Origin: Thiothrix caldifontis
GTDB taxonomy: Bacteria > Pseudomonadota > Gammaproteobacteria > Thiotrichales > Thiotrichaceae
Assembly: GCF_900107695.1 (NCBI RefSeq)
Contig: NZ_FNQP01000002.1
Location: forward strand, 57,291 to 121,290
Length of the DNA stretch: 64,000 bases
Reading direction: 5' to 3'
Shown: positions 9,101 to 17,289 of the stretch, one piece after another
Layout: every line of letters starts with the position of its first letter
How positions within the stretch are numbered: position 1 is the stretch's first letter
Made by a program: the position numbers and the translations under genes
The notes under the pieces: generated by a model
Seen by the model: the letters and a program-made list of their open reading frames with translations, nothing else
Database searches by the model: none
What the model was told of the DNA's origin: nothing

Positions 9101-10623
9101 ATCGGCAACGCTGGCGGGAAGTGATGGGGCAACTGGTGGATTTTCTCGTCGGTAATCTTGGAAAAGACATCAAACTAGCATTCAGCCTCACCCAACTGGA
9201 ACTGCCCAACCTGATGGCTTATCTGCAAACGCTGGTGGCGGATTTACAAGCCGGAAGTGTGGCGGCAGAAGTCGTGGCTGACAAGGCAGGCAGTGTCGAG
9301 CAATTGCTGGCAAACCTGCATCAACCGCAGGCACTGGCGCAGGTGGTAGCATGGCGCAAGCAGGCTGCACAGGCTTTAGGGGAGTGGAGTCGTGCCCGCT
9401 TTGAAAATGAACGCATGAACATTGAACGCCTGTTGCAGCAGGGTGATCTACAAGCCGCTTTTCAGGCAGCCCAAACCTTGTTGCAGCAATGCCAGCAGGC
9501 TGGGGAACAAGCGTATGTCGATGCAGATTATGATCTGGCGATGGCACACATCCTGTTGGGGCGGGTGTTGCAAACAGGCGGCGCAGCCGCGCAAGCCTTG
9601 CCCTATTTGCAGGAAGCGCAACGGCGTTTTGAAGCATTGGGGGAACGCAGGGCAAGGATGGCTTCAGCCGCCTTGACGGAACAGGGCGATTGCCTGCAAG
9701 CCTTGGGGCAACTGGAAGCGGCGGCAGCGGCTTATGAGGAACGCATTAAACGCGGTGAAAAACTGGAAGATACACGCGGTGTTGCGGTAGGCAAAATCCA
9801 GCTTGCTTCGGTACGTCTATTGCAAAAACGCTATACCGATGCCCTGCAAGGCTATCAGCAAGTACTGGCACTGTTCCAGCAACTGGATGAACCGGGTGCA
9901 GTGGCAACGGCTTGGCATCAGATCGGGATGACGCACAGGAATGCAGGCGACTTTGCACAGGCTGAGCAGGCGTATCGGCAAGCATTAGCGATTCATACAC
10001 AAAACAATAATCGCTCGTACATGGCGAGTAGCCTGAATGAACTGGGCAATCTTTATAATGTCTGGAATCGCCCGGAACAGGTGGTGAGTTTTTATCGGCA
10101 GGCAGCGGGCATGTATGTGGCATTGGGGGATTTGCGCTATGAAGGTGTTGTGCGTAACAACCTCGCGGCTACCTTGATCAAACTCCAACGCTATGACGAA
10201 GCCCGCCCGGAACTGCTACGTGCGATTGAGTGCGATCAGGCATTTGGTCATGCGGCTCAACCGTGGCAAACATGGGACATCCTGCACGATCTGGAACAAG
10301 CCAGCGGCAATCCACAAGCCGCCCGCGAGGCACGGCGACAGGCACTGGCGGCTTATCTGGCGTATCGGCGGGATGGCGGGGAGAATCATTCTGGTTTTGG
10401 GCGTTTGGCTTTGGCGGTGGGGCAGGCGATACAGCAGGGGGATGCCGTGGAGATTGAGCAGGTGATCGGGCAATTGCTTGAACTTGAGGATTGGGACAAA
10501 AACTTCCTGCACAAGCTGCAAGCGATTATCGCTGGGGAGCGGGATTTGGCTTTGGCGGAGGATGAGGATTTGCACTACGAGGGAGCTGCGGAGTTGGTTT
10601 TGTTGTTGGAGGGGGTGCAGTAA
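6199..10623 (+). CDS. TIR-CHAT-NB-ARC-TPR protein (STAND-type, putative conflict/defence sensor)
   Basis: This 1474-residue protein has four recognisable modules. A TIR domain occupies residues 1-140 (HIFISHAS; SDWVFDEIELA with Glu78 at the position of the NADase glutamate). A CHAT caspase-like domain covers roughly 330-580, with His420 in FDGHG and Cys473 in LEACQTA forming the expected dyad. An NB-ARC/STAND NTPase follows, with Walker A GQGGAGKT at 628-635, Walker B LIVVDNVE at 708-715 and TTRE near 775. TPR-like helical repeats run from about 1060 to 1440. In known STAND proteins the C-terminal repeats sense a trigger, the NTPase oligomerises and the N-terminal domain acts. Having both a TIR and a protease-like domain is unusual. 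A REP-like repeat adds 32 in-frame codons inside the NTPase module at 8406-8501. The start has a weak site (AGGG). No partner gene is evident. Confidence 0.85.
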   Translation: MSGQHQHIFISHASADDAFVKQLREKLELHHLNVWVDSRNLRGGDKLWPEVAEAIRTARHVLVVISPQTINSDWVFDEIELAEQVEKEGADYRVIPLMLPDITPKALKRYFTEEPAGEKIELEVGKLQEAMPRILAALGERLPDDLPTEQTIENKPLAELLLELTEPTLTRNADGSEQLSARATLTYTPADLSKEREVTSRPFRFTAPIGQIEQDELRWYLEAYYHWPVGLFRERAQRTEAQLPQWGAKLSAAVLDKPECQAVKAAWHNTRTESERLFSVLVETALLEDASDAEKANANTAASRLQSLPWELLHDGKGYVSDGKYPVRIRRRLPNYDQKPPSITQLPIRILLLSPRPEQAGVGYIDHRASALPLVAAVEALGDLAELSVLTPPTLGALEKELRRASEAGKPYHVVHFDGHGIYDQQHGLGALCFEDPQDSHELKNRRMQLVHADTLAVLLRDYRIPLVFLEACQTAQTDTDPSASVAAKLLEEGIASVVAMSHSVLVATARRFVTQFYRTLAEGQRIGKAMLAGQTELMRDKFRLSIAGAGDLHLQDWFVPILYQEQHDPQLFARLPSATAQLMTAQQRQTRLGRLPEPPPHSFIGRSRELLQVERLLEQQPYAVLRGQGGAGKTTLAVELARWLVQSRRFERCAFVSVEQYTHPDYVLEQLLQQLVNPNHNFAAEYASDTDQALQAIRRVLENERVLIVVDNVEALLADEGNVGAVLQILKQLENPHPNPSPRGRGANTTSYSPSTASRERGAGGEGLSLLFTTREPLPAPFNHKAREIVLGALSVTDAKALVMQVMNNEGLHLRHDDQGNTPQEVDDLVGSVGCHARALVLLARELAQRGVKATTANVRAIMQELEQRHPGQRELSLFASVELSLRRLSPEVREQIAGLAVFQDGGYMGGMHHVLGVTGEQVTEIIKALIEVGLAQPIGDYGYIRLDPALPATLDLGLTAEQRDGYRQRWREVMGQLVDFLVGNLGKDIKLAFSLTQLELPNLMAYLQTLVADLQAGSVAAEVVADKAGSVEQLLANLHQPQALAQVVAWRKQAAQALGEWSRARFENERMNIERLLQQGDLQAAFQAAQTLLQQCQQAGEQAYVDADYDLAMAHILLGRVLQTGGAAAQALPYLQEAQRRFEALGERRARMASAALTEQGDCLQALGQLEAAAAAYEERIKRGEKLEDTRGVAVGKIQLASVRLLQKRYTDALQGYQQVLALFQQLDEPGAVATAWHQIGMTHRNAGDFAQAEQAYRQALAIHTQNNNRSYMASSLNELGNLYNVWNRPEQVVSFYRQAAGMYVALGDLRYEGVVRNNLAATLIKLQRYDEARPELLRAIECDQAFGHAAQPWQTWDILHDLEQASGNPQAAREARRQALAAYLAYRRDGGENHSGFGRLALAVGQAIQQGDAVEIEQVIGQLLELEDWDKNFLHKLQAIIAGERDLALAEDEDLHYEGAAELVLLLEGVQ
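8406..8501. repeat. REP-like palindromic element inside the NB-ARC coding region
   Basis: CCCTCACCCC at the left end is mirrored by GGGGTGAGGG at the right end, with an inner pair CCCCTCTCCC / GGGAGAGGGG. Two further short arms, GGTAGAGGGG and CCCCTCTACC, flank a 20-base centre. The element is 96 bases, exactly 32 codons, and has no stop in the gene's frame. It encodes a Pro/Arg/Gly/Ser-rich stretch between Walker B and the TTRE motif. It is related in style, not identical, to the other GC-rich palindromes in the window. Confidence 0.8.
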
Positions 10624-10626
10624 GAA

Positions 10627-10776
10627 CCCCCCATCCCCAACCCCTTCCCCCGCAAGGGGGGGCAGGGGCCAAGAACACGGCTGACAGGCAAGTGCCAAAC
10701 TTTGAAAATAGTGCAGCTTGCTCCCTTCACCCCTTGCGGGGGAAGGGCTGGGGATGGGGGGAAGAAAGGGAGCAAG
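10627..10776. repeat. Paired REP-like element (inverted arms) between the TIR-CHAT gene and DUF559
   Basis: The left arm begins CCCCCCATCCCCAACCCCTT at 10627. Its near reverse complement lies at 10732-10761 and ends GGGGATGGGGGG. The right arm is further framed by CTTGCTCCCTT (10717-10727) and AAGGGAGCAAG (10766-10776). The layout resembles a BIME, two REP palindromes in opposite orientation. It starts 4 bases after the TIR-CHAT stop codon and could act as its transcription terminator. Confidence 0.8.
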
Positions 10777-10833
10777 AGGTGCTGTCTGTCGGTGAATATT
10801 GCGTGGCAGGGCGAGGTTACTGACACTGGCGGG

Positions 10834-11259
10834 ATGGAAAGACAACACAACAAGATTCATCGTGACCTTGCCCGCAATCTGCGCAAGAACATGACCACAC
10901 CAGAACAGCAGTTATGGGAAGCCCTGAGAAAACGCCAACTCGACGGCTACCGCTTTCGCCGCCAAACCCCGCTAGGGCGTTACATCGCTGATTTTGTTTG
11001 TCTGGAAGCACGCTTGGTGATTGAGCTGGATGGCAATCACCATCACGACCAGCAAGACTACGACCGCGAACGCGACGACTGGATGCAACAACAAAACTTT
11101 TGCGTACTCCGCTTCTGGAATCACGAAATCCAGCACCATCAGCAAACCGTCATCCAACAAATCCGCCAAGCCCTACACCAACAATCTTCTCTCCTCTTAC
11201 CCCCTTCACCCCCTGCGGGGGAAGGGCTGGGGATGGGGGGTAAGTTCGGAGTGAGATAG
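10834..11259 (+). CDS. DUF559 family (Vsr-like) endonuclease-domain protein
   Basis: This 141-residue protein has the DUF559 pattern: TTPEQQLWEALR near residue 21, FRRQTPLGRYIADFVC at 41-56, and LVIELDGNHH at 61-70. Asp53, Glu64 and Asp66 fit a PD-(D/E)XK-like nuclease site. DUF559 proteins are predicted nucleases of unknown role. The frame is open to an ATG at 10702, but the added residues would be translated REP sequence, so I prefer the ATG at 10834, though its ribosome site is poor. The last 20 or so residues (from LLPPSPPAGEG) are encoded by the downstream REP-like copy. The gene is thus bracketed by the same repeat. It converges on recQ, 5 bases away. Confidence 0.78.
   Translation: MERQHNKIHRDLARNLRKNMTTPEQQLWEALRKRQLDGYRFRRQTPLGRYIADFVCLEARLVIELDGNHHHDQQDYDRERDDWMQQQNFCVLRFWNHEIQHHQQTVIQQIRQALHQQSSLLLPPSPPAGEGLGMGGKFGVR
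11198..11243. repeat. REP-like element overlapping the 3' end of the DUF559 gene
   Basis: The sequence runs from TTACCCCCTTCACCCCCTG through GCGGGGGAAGGGCTGGGG to ATGGGGGGTAA. It is a single copy of the right-arm type seen at 10732-10761, 39713-39757 and 45934-45978, in the same orientation. The flank AAGTTCGGAGT is shared with the copy before metF. The copy is translated as the end of the DUF559 protein. Confidence 0.8.
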
Positions 11260-11263
11260 TTAG

Positions 11264-13096
11264 TCACGCCCCCAACACCACATCCAAAAACGCCTGCCCA
11301 TACTGCGCCAACTTACGCTCCCCAATCCCCGCAATACCCCGCATCGCCTCCAGCGTTTGCGGGCGTTCATCCGCCATTTGCAGCAAGGTGGAATCGTGGA
11401 AAATGACATACGGCGGCACACCCTGCTCCTGTGCCAAGCGCAGTCGCAGCGCACGCAAAGCTTCCCACAAGGCTTCCACCTCAATGGGCATGGTATCGCG
11501 GTTAAACCGAGGTTTGGCCACAGGATCACCCCGCACACGATCACGCCGCATCCGTTCGCGCTTCTGCTCTTTGCGCAAATGCAGTTCGATTTCCCCGCGC
11601 AACAACGGGCGGGCATTATCGGTCAAACGCAAGCCGCCATGCCCGTCCACATCCACCGTCAAATACCCCAATGCAATCAGTTGGCGGAAAATATTGCGCC
11701 ATTCCGCATCCGAATGTTCCTTACCAATCCCAAAGGTGGAAAGCTGCTCGTGGCGAAACTGGCGGATGCGCTCATCATCCTTGCCCAGCAACACCTCGAT
11801 AATGTAATTCACCCCGAAACGCTGCCCGGTGCGGTACACGCACGACAAGGCTTTTTGCGCAGCCACCGCTGCTTCCCACACTTCCGGCGGATTCCGACAG
11901 TTATCGCAATTCCCGCACGGTTGCGGTGTCGGTTCACCAAAGTAGCTCAATAACGCTTGGCGGCGGCAGGTGGTCATTTCGCACAAGCCCAACATGGCTT
12001 GCAGCTTGTGGTGTTCGATGCGCTTTTGCTGCTCGCTGGCGGTGGATTCCTGCATCATCTGGCGCAAGGTGATGACATCCTGCAAGCCGTAAGACATCCA
12101 CGCATTCGCAGGCAAACCGTCACGCCCCGCCCGTCCGGTTTCCTGATAATAAGCTTCGATGCTTTTCGGCAGGCTCAAATGCGCCACGAAACGCACATCC
12201 GGCTTGTCAATCCCCATGCCGAACGCGATGGTAGCAACAATGATCACCCCCTCTTCGCGCAGGAAACGTTGCTGATGGTTACGGCGCGTATCCGCATCCA
12301 TCCCCGCATGATACGGCAAGGCGGTGCGCCCCTGTTGCGCCAGCCACGCGGCGGTATCTTCGACCTTTTTGCGCGACAAGCAGTAAACAATCCCGGCATC
12401 CTGCGAATGATGCGCGTCGATAAACTGCCACAATTGTTGCCGTGCGTTTTGCCCCTGCTGGATGGTGTAGTGGATATTGGGGCGATCAAAACTGTTGACG
12501 TAAATATCAGCGCGTTGCAGGCGCAACTGCTCGATAATTTCTTGGCGCGTGCGCTGATCCGCCGTCGCCGTCAACGCAATGCGCGGCACACCGGGGAAAC
12601 GTTCCGCCAGGATCGACAATTGCTGATATTCCGGGCGGAAATCATGCCCCCATTGCGACACACAATGCGCTTCGTCGATGGCGAACAGACTGATACCGAT
12701 GGTGGTGTGCAAACGTTCCAGCAAGGGCAGCATTTTTTCGCTGAGCAAACGTTCGGGCGCGACGTAGAGCAGGTCGATTTCACCCGCCAGTAATTCGCGC
12801 TCTACCCGCTGCACCGCGCCGTAGTTCAGCGAGGAATTGAGGTACGCCGCACGAATCCCCAGTTGCAGCAAAGCATCGACCTGATCCTGCATCAAGGCAA
12901 TCAGCGGCGACACGATAATACCCACACCATCGCGCACCAACGCCGGAATCTGGTAACACAACGATTTGCCGCCGCCCGTGGGCATTAGCGCAAGGACATC
13001 ACGATCTTGCAGCAATGATCCAATAATATCGCGCTGGTTCAGGCGAAAATCGGCGTAGCCGTAGGTGTTGTTGAGAATGTGGTAGGCACGTTGCAT
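11264..13096 (-). CDS. recQ: ATP-dependent DNA helicase RecQ
   Basis: The 610-residue length and domain order match RecQ. Helicase motif I is [10 protein letters not shown], the DEAH box is in [20 protein letters not shown], and helicase C follows with [10 protein letters not shown] and [10 protein letters not shown]. The zinc site is CEMTTCRR with CGNCDNC, then the RQC winged helix and a C-terminal HRDC domain (about 530-605, [14 protein letters not shown]). RecQ unwinds duplexes with 3' to 5' polarity in recombination and fork repair. The gene starts just after the crcB 3' end, and no closely linked partner is seen. Confidence 0.95.
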   Translation of the reverse strand: MQRAYHILNNTYGYADFRLNQRDIIGSLLQDRDVLALMPTGGGKSLCYQIPALVRDGVGIIVSPLIALMQDQVDALLQLGIRAAYLNSSLNYGAVQRVERELLAGEIDLLYVAPERLLSEKMLPLLERLHTTIGISLFAIDEAHCVSQWGHDFRPEYQQLSILAERFPGVPRIALTATADQRTRQEIIEQLRLQRADIYVNSFDRPNIHYTIQQGQNARQQLWQFIDAHHSQDAGIVYCLSRKKVEDTAAWLAQQGRTALPYHAGMDADTRRNHQQRFLREEGVIIVATIAFGMGIDKPDVRFVAHLSLPKSIEAYYQETGRAGRDGLPANAWMSYGLQDVITLRQMMQESTASEQQKRIEHHKLQAMLGLCEMTTCRRQALLSYFGEPTPQPCGNCDNCRNPPEVWEAAVAAQKALSCVYRTGQRFGVNYIIEVLLGKDDERIRQFRHEQLSTFGIGKEHSDAEWRNIFRQLIALGYLTVDVDGHGGLRLTDNARPLLRGEIELHLRKEQKRERMRRDRVRGDPVAKPRFNRDTMPIEVEALWEALRALRLRLAQEQGVPPYVIFHDSTLLQMADERPQTLEAMRGIAGIGERKLAQYGQAFLDVVLGA

Positions 13097-13113
13097 GGCG
13101 CTATTGTTTCACC

Positions 13114-13494
13114 TTAATGGGTTCGTAACCACTGCCATGTTGCCATACCCACCAATGTCATGAGCAACGAACCAATAACATGTACGCTAATAACGCCTGC
13201 CGCCCATGCCATACGCCCGTTTTGGAACAACAACATGACTTCCGCCGAAAACGTCGAAAACGTCGTCAAACTGCCGCAAAAGCCAGTGATGATCAGCAGC
13301 TTCCATTCGGGAGACAGGTTGGTGCTGGAGAAAAATGCAATCGCCAAGCCGATGGTGTAAGCACCCAGCAAATTAGCGGTGAGCGTACCCACCGCCAGAT
13401 GCGGCAACAGCGTGTTGAGCTTCAAACCTAACAACCAGCGTAACCATGCACCAAGTGCTGCGCCAATGGCGATGGCGAGAAAGGTTTTCCACAT
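13114..13494 (-). CDS. crcB: Fluoride ion channel CrcB/FluC
   Basis: The product is 126 residues with four hydrophobic segments and the Fluc signatures [10 protein letters not shown] near the N-terminus, [14 protein letters not shown], and [15 protein letters not shown]. It exports fluoride as a dual-topology dimer in the inner membrane. The frame is open further upstream to 13599, but the start at 13494 gives the normal length and N-terminus and has AGGGA upstream. I looked for a fluoride riboswitch in the upstream 130 bases and saw none of its conserved elements. Confidence 0.92.
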   Translation of the reverse strand: MWKTFLAIAIGAALGAWLRWLLGLKLNTLLPHLAVGTLTANLLGAYTIGLAIAFFSSTNLSPEWKLLIITGFCGSLTTFSTFSAEVMLLFQNGRMAWAAGVISVHVIGSLLMTLVGMATWQWLRTH

Positions 13495-13528
13495 GAACGT
13501 TATTCCCTGAATTTTTAATCCATATTCG

Positions 13529-13557
13529 ATTCTGCTAGCTCCACAAGAGTGTGTCAA
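13529..13557 (-). promoter_or_regulatory. Possible sigma70 promoter for crcB
   Basis: On the minus strand TTGACA (13557-13552) is followed after 17 bases by CAGAAT (13534-13529), a consensus -35 with a weak -10. It ends about 35 bases before the crcB start. It rests on the hexamers alone. Confidence 0.4.
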
Positions 13558-13640
13558 AGCATGATTCGACGGTAATGGTAAGGTTTTTTGCACTCCCACA
13601 ACTCACACCCATACTGAGCATTTTTCATTGGGAGTTGCCT

Positions 13641-14492
13641 ATGCCATTCCACGGTGTCTTACCCCATCGCCAACACCTGTTCCAGCCGCAACCCGTGCAA
13701 AACATTGGCGTGAACGATACTTACGCTTGGCAGCTTAATCCTGAGCATCGCCATGTCTACAACAAATTAGCACTAGCGCTTGCCCAAGGCTTGCAAGCTG
13801 CGCCGTGTGGCATTGACCCGCTGAGTGTCGGTATTGACGCGGCAATCCCGCTATTCGTCAAACCGATTACCAATTTGTTGGGCATGTCGCTGGATGCGCA
13901 AGCCACCACCGCAGGCGATTTGGCGAGTGGGTATACTCAGTGCGCCCCCGGCTGTTTCTGGGGTGAATACTTGGTCGGCGACCACACCAGTACCGATTGT
14001 TTGGTACTCGCGGGCAAAGTGTTGTGGTTTGCCCATACGCAAGGCGCAATCACCAAAGACAAACAACGCCCGATTTATTGGCATATTGGGGTACGTTTGC
14101 CTGCGTTAGAGCCGCTAATTGCCACTTTCATCCAAACCCAGCTCCCCGGTTATACTGGACTGTGCAATGTGGAAATGATCGGTGACAAGGTTATCGAAAT
14201 GCACTTGCGCGGCTCCAACGGCTTCTTCGATTTTTACGGCGCACATTTTGTCCCCGCTTGGGTGGAATTGGTGGATAAACACCTCTGGCATGGGCTGGAA
14301 TTTGTACGCGAAGGTTATGTTTACTCGCTGTTTGGTGAAGGTGAACTGCCTGCGGATTATGCCGAGATTGCGGCGGCGCATGGGGTGAAAGCTGTGCCGG
14401 ACACGGTGACGCGGGATCGTATCGCTATTTTGTATGCTGGCACGCTCGATGCGGCAGAACAGGTTGCCATGCGCTTGCGTAACTACCAATGA
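13641..14492 (+). CDS. Orphan protein with ATP-grasp-like features
   Basis: I do not recognise a named family. The 283-residue protein begins at an ATG preceded by GGGAG. A longer frame to 13551 is open but has no ribosome site. FVKPITNLLG (about 73), GEYLVGDHTSTDCLVLAGKV (about 115-140), then GYTGLCNVEMIGDKVIEMHLR (about 185-205) follow the order of ATP-binding lysine strand, acidic adenine-side strand and metal-binding strand of ATP-grasp ligases. This is a weak, visual match. The fold would lack a usual N-terminal domain. It is divergent from crcB and convergent with the DsrE-like gene, so context gives no substrate. Confidence 0.55.
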   Translation: MPFHGVLPHRQHLFQPQPVQNIGVNDTYAWQLNPEHRHVYNKLALALAQGLQAAPCGIDPLSVGIDAAIPLFVKPITNLLGMSLDAQATTAGDLASGYTQCAPGCFWGEYLVGDHTSTDCLVLAGKVLWFAHTQGAITKDKQRPIYWHIGVRLPALEPLIATFIQTQLPGYTGLCNVEMIGDKVIEMHLRGSNGFFDFYGAHFVPAWVELVDKHLWHGLEFVREGYVYSLFGEGELPADYAEIAAAHGVKAVPDTVTRDRIAILYAGTLDAAEQVAMRLRNYQ

Positions 14493-14529
14493 CAAAGGAA
14501 AAACAGGCGTTCTCCTTCGTCATAAAATT

Positions 14530-14901
14530 TTAATAAATAAGGGATTGCGTTGAGTCCAAACACTCCGACACAAACGTTGCGCCGCCAACGATAACCGCAC
14601 CATCGACCAACTCACCTTCTTTGACCTGACGCGCCCCGACGCACGGCCCACAAACATACATTTTGCCACCAGCGTCAGCATATAAACTAATCATCTCAAC
14701 CAATGTTGGGAAACCTTTTGCTGCCACATGCTCTGCAATCCCTTTAATCATCAACATACTGCCGTTGCCTTGAAATCCCATTACCACCTCTACATCGGAT
14801 GCTTGCGCAGACGTTGCCATTACAAAAGGGATGGTTGCCAGTTCTGGATTTTCAGGACCATTCGTAACCATGATGAACAGTTTTTTCTTAGCCTCTGACA
14901 T
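14530..14901 (-). CDS. DsrE-like family protein
   Basis: The 123-residue product begins at an ATG with AGGAGAA upstream; the longer frame to 14964 is less likely. It shows the DsrE-like alpha/beta layout: KKLFIMVTNGPENPE, then VEVVMGFQGNGSMLM, and YVCGPCVGARQ with two cysteines. DsrE-fold proteins relay sulfur in sulfur oxidisers, but many relatives have unknown roles. The Cys-Gly-Pro-Cys motif could carry persulfide sulfur; this is inference. It stands alone, divergent from the ergothioneine cluster. Confidence 0.72.
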   Translation of the reverse strand: MSEAKKKLFIMVTNGPENPELATIPFVMATSAQASDVEVVMGFQGNGSMLMIKGIAEHVAAKGFPTLVEMISLYADAGGKMYVCGPCVGARQVKEGELVDGAVIVGGATFVSECLDSTQSLIY

Positions 14902-15087
14902 TTTGATTTCTCCTGTTATCAACAGCTTTAAATACAGTTTCATACTGGCACAAGTTACCAACACCAGAATTGATATGCGTCATAAACAAGTCACAGAAGC
15001 GTCAAACAAAAACCCCACAATCATGGCGTACACCTGCCTTCGACGCGAAAACGTATTACAAAGCACCAAACAACGAAGGAATGTCAG

Positions 15088-16314
15088 ATGACCACTACCC
15101 TAGCCTCCGAATACCAACGCATCCGCCACACCAGCGCGGCAATTTGTGCCCCGCTTGCCCGTGACGATTACCAACTGCAAAGCATTGTCGAAACCAGCCC
15201 CCCAAAATGGCATTTGGGGCATGTGACCTGGTTTTTTGAAACCTTTTTGCTGCAAGCGTTTGTGAAAAATTACCAACCGTTTCGCGCTGAATACAACTAC
15301 CTGTTCAACTCGTATTACCAAACCGTTGGCTCAATGCAACCCCGCGCCGAACGCGGCTTAATGTCACGCCCGACGGTGGAAGAAGTCTACGCCTACCGCG
15401 CCGCGATTGATGAGCGCATGATGGCATTGCTAAGCGACGCTGACCCCAGCCAAGCACAGGCAATCGCCGCACGGGTCACACTCGGCTTGCACCACGAACA
15501 GCAACACCAAGAACTGCTGTACATGGACATTAAACACAACTTCTGGCGCAACCCGCTGCGCCCGATTTACCTCCCCAAAACCTTGCCCGTGCAGGAAGCC
15601 GCCCCGCTTGAATGGGAAATGCGCGAAGGGGGTTTGATTGAAAGCGGCTTCGACGGCGACAGCTTCGCCTACGACAACGAACGCCCGCAGCACAGGGTTT
15701 GGCTCGAACCGCATCGCCTTGCCTCGCGCTTGACCACTAATGCCGAATACCTCGCCTTCATCGAAGACGGCGGCTATCAACGCGCCGAACTGTGGCTGGC
15801 GGATGGCTGGTATCACCGCAAGCAACACGGCTGGCAAGCGCCCTTGTATTGGGAACAACGTGACGGGCAGTGGTACGAATTCACCCTGCACGGTTTCGAG
15901 TCACTCAACCTTGCCGCGCCCGTTGCCCACACCAGTTATTACGAAGCCGATGCCTTCGCCCGCTGGTCAGGCAAACGCTTGCCGCTAGAAGCCGAACTCG
16001 AACACAAATTGCGCGAATTGCCGATTAAGGGGCATTTCACCGACAGCAATACCTTCCACCCGCAAGCAGGCACAGGGCAACACTACGGCTCGCTGTGGGA
16101 ATGGACAGCCTCGCCCTACACCGCCTACCCGCGTTTCCAACCGCTGGAAGGCAGCATGGGCGAATATAACGGTAAATTCATGTGCAACCAGTGGGTATTG
16201 CGCGGCGGGGCGTGTATAACACCAGCCGACCATATTCGCCCCACCTACCGAAACTTTTTTTACCCCCACGACCGCTGGCAGTTCAGCGGTATTCGTCTCG
16301 CGGAGGACGTATGA
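15088..16314 (+). CDS. egtB: Ergothioneine biosynthesis sulfoxide synthase EgtB
   Basis: This 408-residue protein has an N-terminal DinB-like domain with WHLGHVTWFFE (residues 41-51) and the HX3HXE iron site in HHEQQHQELLYMD, then an FGE-sulfatase-like domain (about 210-405) with YLAFIEDGGY, WTASPYTAYPRF and a VLRGGACIT-type ending. EgtB is an oxygen- and iron-dependent enzyme that joins hercynine to a cysteine donor as a sulfoxide. The ribosome site is AAGGA. The stop overlaps the egtD start as ATGA, so the two are translationally coupled. Confidence 0.92.
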   Translation: MTTTLASEYQRIRHTSAAICAPLARDDYQLQSIVETSPPKWHLGHVTWFFETFLLQAFVKNYQPFRAEYNYLFNSYYQTVGSMQPRAERGLMSRPTVEEVYAYRAAIDERMMALLSDADPSQAQAIAARVTLGLHHEQQHQELLYMDIKHNFWRNPLRPIYLPKTLPVQEAAPLEWEMREGGLIESGFDGDSFAYDNERPQHRVWLEPHRLASRLTTNAEYLAFIEDGGYQRAELWLADGWYHRKQHGWQAPLYWEQRDGQWYEFTLHGFESLNLAAPVAHTSYYEADAFARWSGKRLPLEAELEHKLRELPIKGHFTDSNTFHPQAGTGQHYGSLWEWTASPYTAYPRFQPLEGSMGEYNGKFMCNQWVLRGGACITPADHIRPTYRNFFYPHDRWQFSGIRLAEDV

Positions 16315-17282
16315 ACGCTATTTGCCCCAAAGCCACCAAGGTCAGCTTCCACGATTACCAGCCGGAGCTGGACAATTTCCGCCAAACCGTGCTGCACGGG
16401 TTAGCGCACGAACACAAACAAATTCCGCCGAAATTTTTCTACGATGAACGCGGTTCGCAATTGTTTGAAGCGATTCTGAAACAGCCGGAATACTACGTGC
16501 CACACGTCGAAAAACAGCTCTACCGCGACTATGCGGCGGACATGGCAGCGTTAATCGGCAAGGATGCGGTGCTGATCGAACCCGGTAGCGGCAGTTGCGA
16601 AAAGGTGCAGTTATTGCTGGATGCACTGCGCCCAGCGGCGTATGTGCCAATGGATATTTCTGGCGATTTTCTGCGCCAGTCGGCGGCGACGTTGGGGGCT
16701 GCATTCCCGTGGTTGCACGTTCATGCGGCGTGTTTGGATTTCACCCGCGAGTTGCACTTGCCGCAAAACGTACCCGCCGGGCGGCGCGTGGTATTCATCC
16801 CCGGCTCTAGCTTGGGCAATTTTGATTTGCCAGAAGCGCAGCATTTCCTGTTCAATATTGCACAATTGGTCGGCAAAGGCGGCGGCTTGCTGATCGGTGT
16901 GGATCGCAAGAAAGACAAAGCGGTGCTGGAAACAGCCTACAACGATGCGGCAGGTGTGACCGCTGCTTTCAACTTGAATTTGCTGGTGCGTATCAATAAC
17001 GAGTTGGAAGGCACGTTCGATCTTGAGCAGTTTGCGCATTATGCGTGTTACAACGCGGCAATGGGGCGGATTGAGATGCACCTCACTAGCCTGCAAGACC
17101 AAAGCGTGCAAGTGGCGGGTAGAACTTTCCACTTTGCACAAGGGGAACGTATCCATACCGAAAATTCCTACAAATACCACCCTGAGGAATTCATCACGCT
17201 GGCGATGGCGGCAGGCTTCAAATGTGAGCAACATTGGACGGATGCTGCTAACCTCTTCGGCATCTATTACTGTACCGTGTGA
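16311..17282 (+). CDS. egtD: L-histidine N(alpha)-methyltransferase EgtD
   Basis: The 323-residue length is typical for EgtD. It starts with FHDYQPELDNFRQTVLHGL, continues with PPKFFYDERGSQLFEAI, and has the SAM-binding motif IEPGSGSCEKVQLLLDAL (about 84-101) and FIPGSSLGNFD. It trimethylates histidine to hercynine using three SAM. The ATG overlaps the egtB stop and has GGAGG six bases upstream, which overrides the longer open frame to 16182. The gene following is 8 bases downstream. Confidence 0.93.
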   Translation: MNAICPKATKVSFHDYQPELDNFRQTVLHGLAHEHKQIPPKFFYDERGSQLFEAILKQPEYYVPHVEKQLYRDYAADMAALIGKDAVLIEPGSGSCEKVQLLLDALRPAAYVPMDISGDFLRQSAATLGAAFPWLHVHAACLDFTRELHLPQNVPAGRRVVFIPGSSLGNFDLPEAQHFLFNIAQLVGKGGGLLIGVDRKKDKAVLETAYNDAAGVTAAFNLNLLVRINNELEGTFDLEQFAHYACYNAAMGRIEMHLTSLQDQSVQVAGRTFHFAQGERIHTENSYKYHPEEFITLAMAAGFKCEQHWTDAANLFGIYYCTV

Positions 17283-17289
17283 GCCTGTC

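Noticed and set aside
10702..10833. N-terminal extension of the DUF559 protein
   Set aside because: The extra residues are translated REP-like repeat and low-quality sequence; DUF559 homology begins after the ATG at 10834.
11957..12793. 278-codon plus-strand frame opposite recQ
   Set aside because: It is the antisense of conserved RecQ helicase motifs and has no ribosome site or recognisable domain.
13495..13640. Fluoride riboswitch upstream of crcB
   Set aside because: I looked for the conserved GATGG-type and CTGATG blocks on the minus strand and did not find them.
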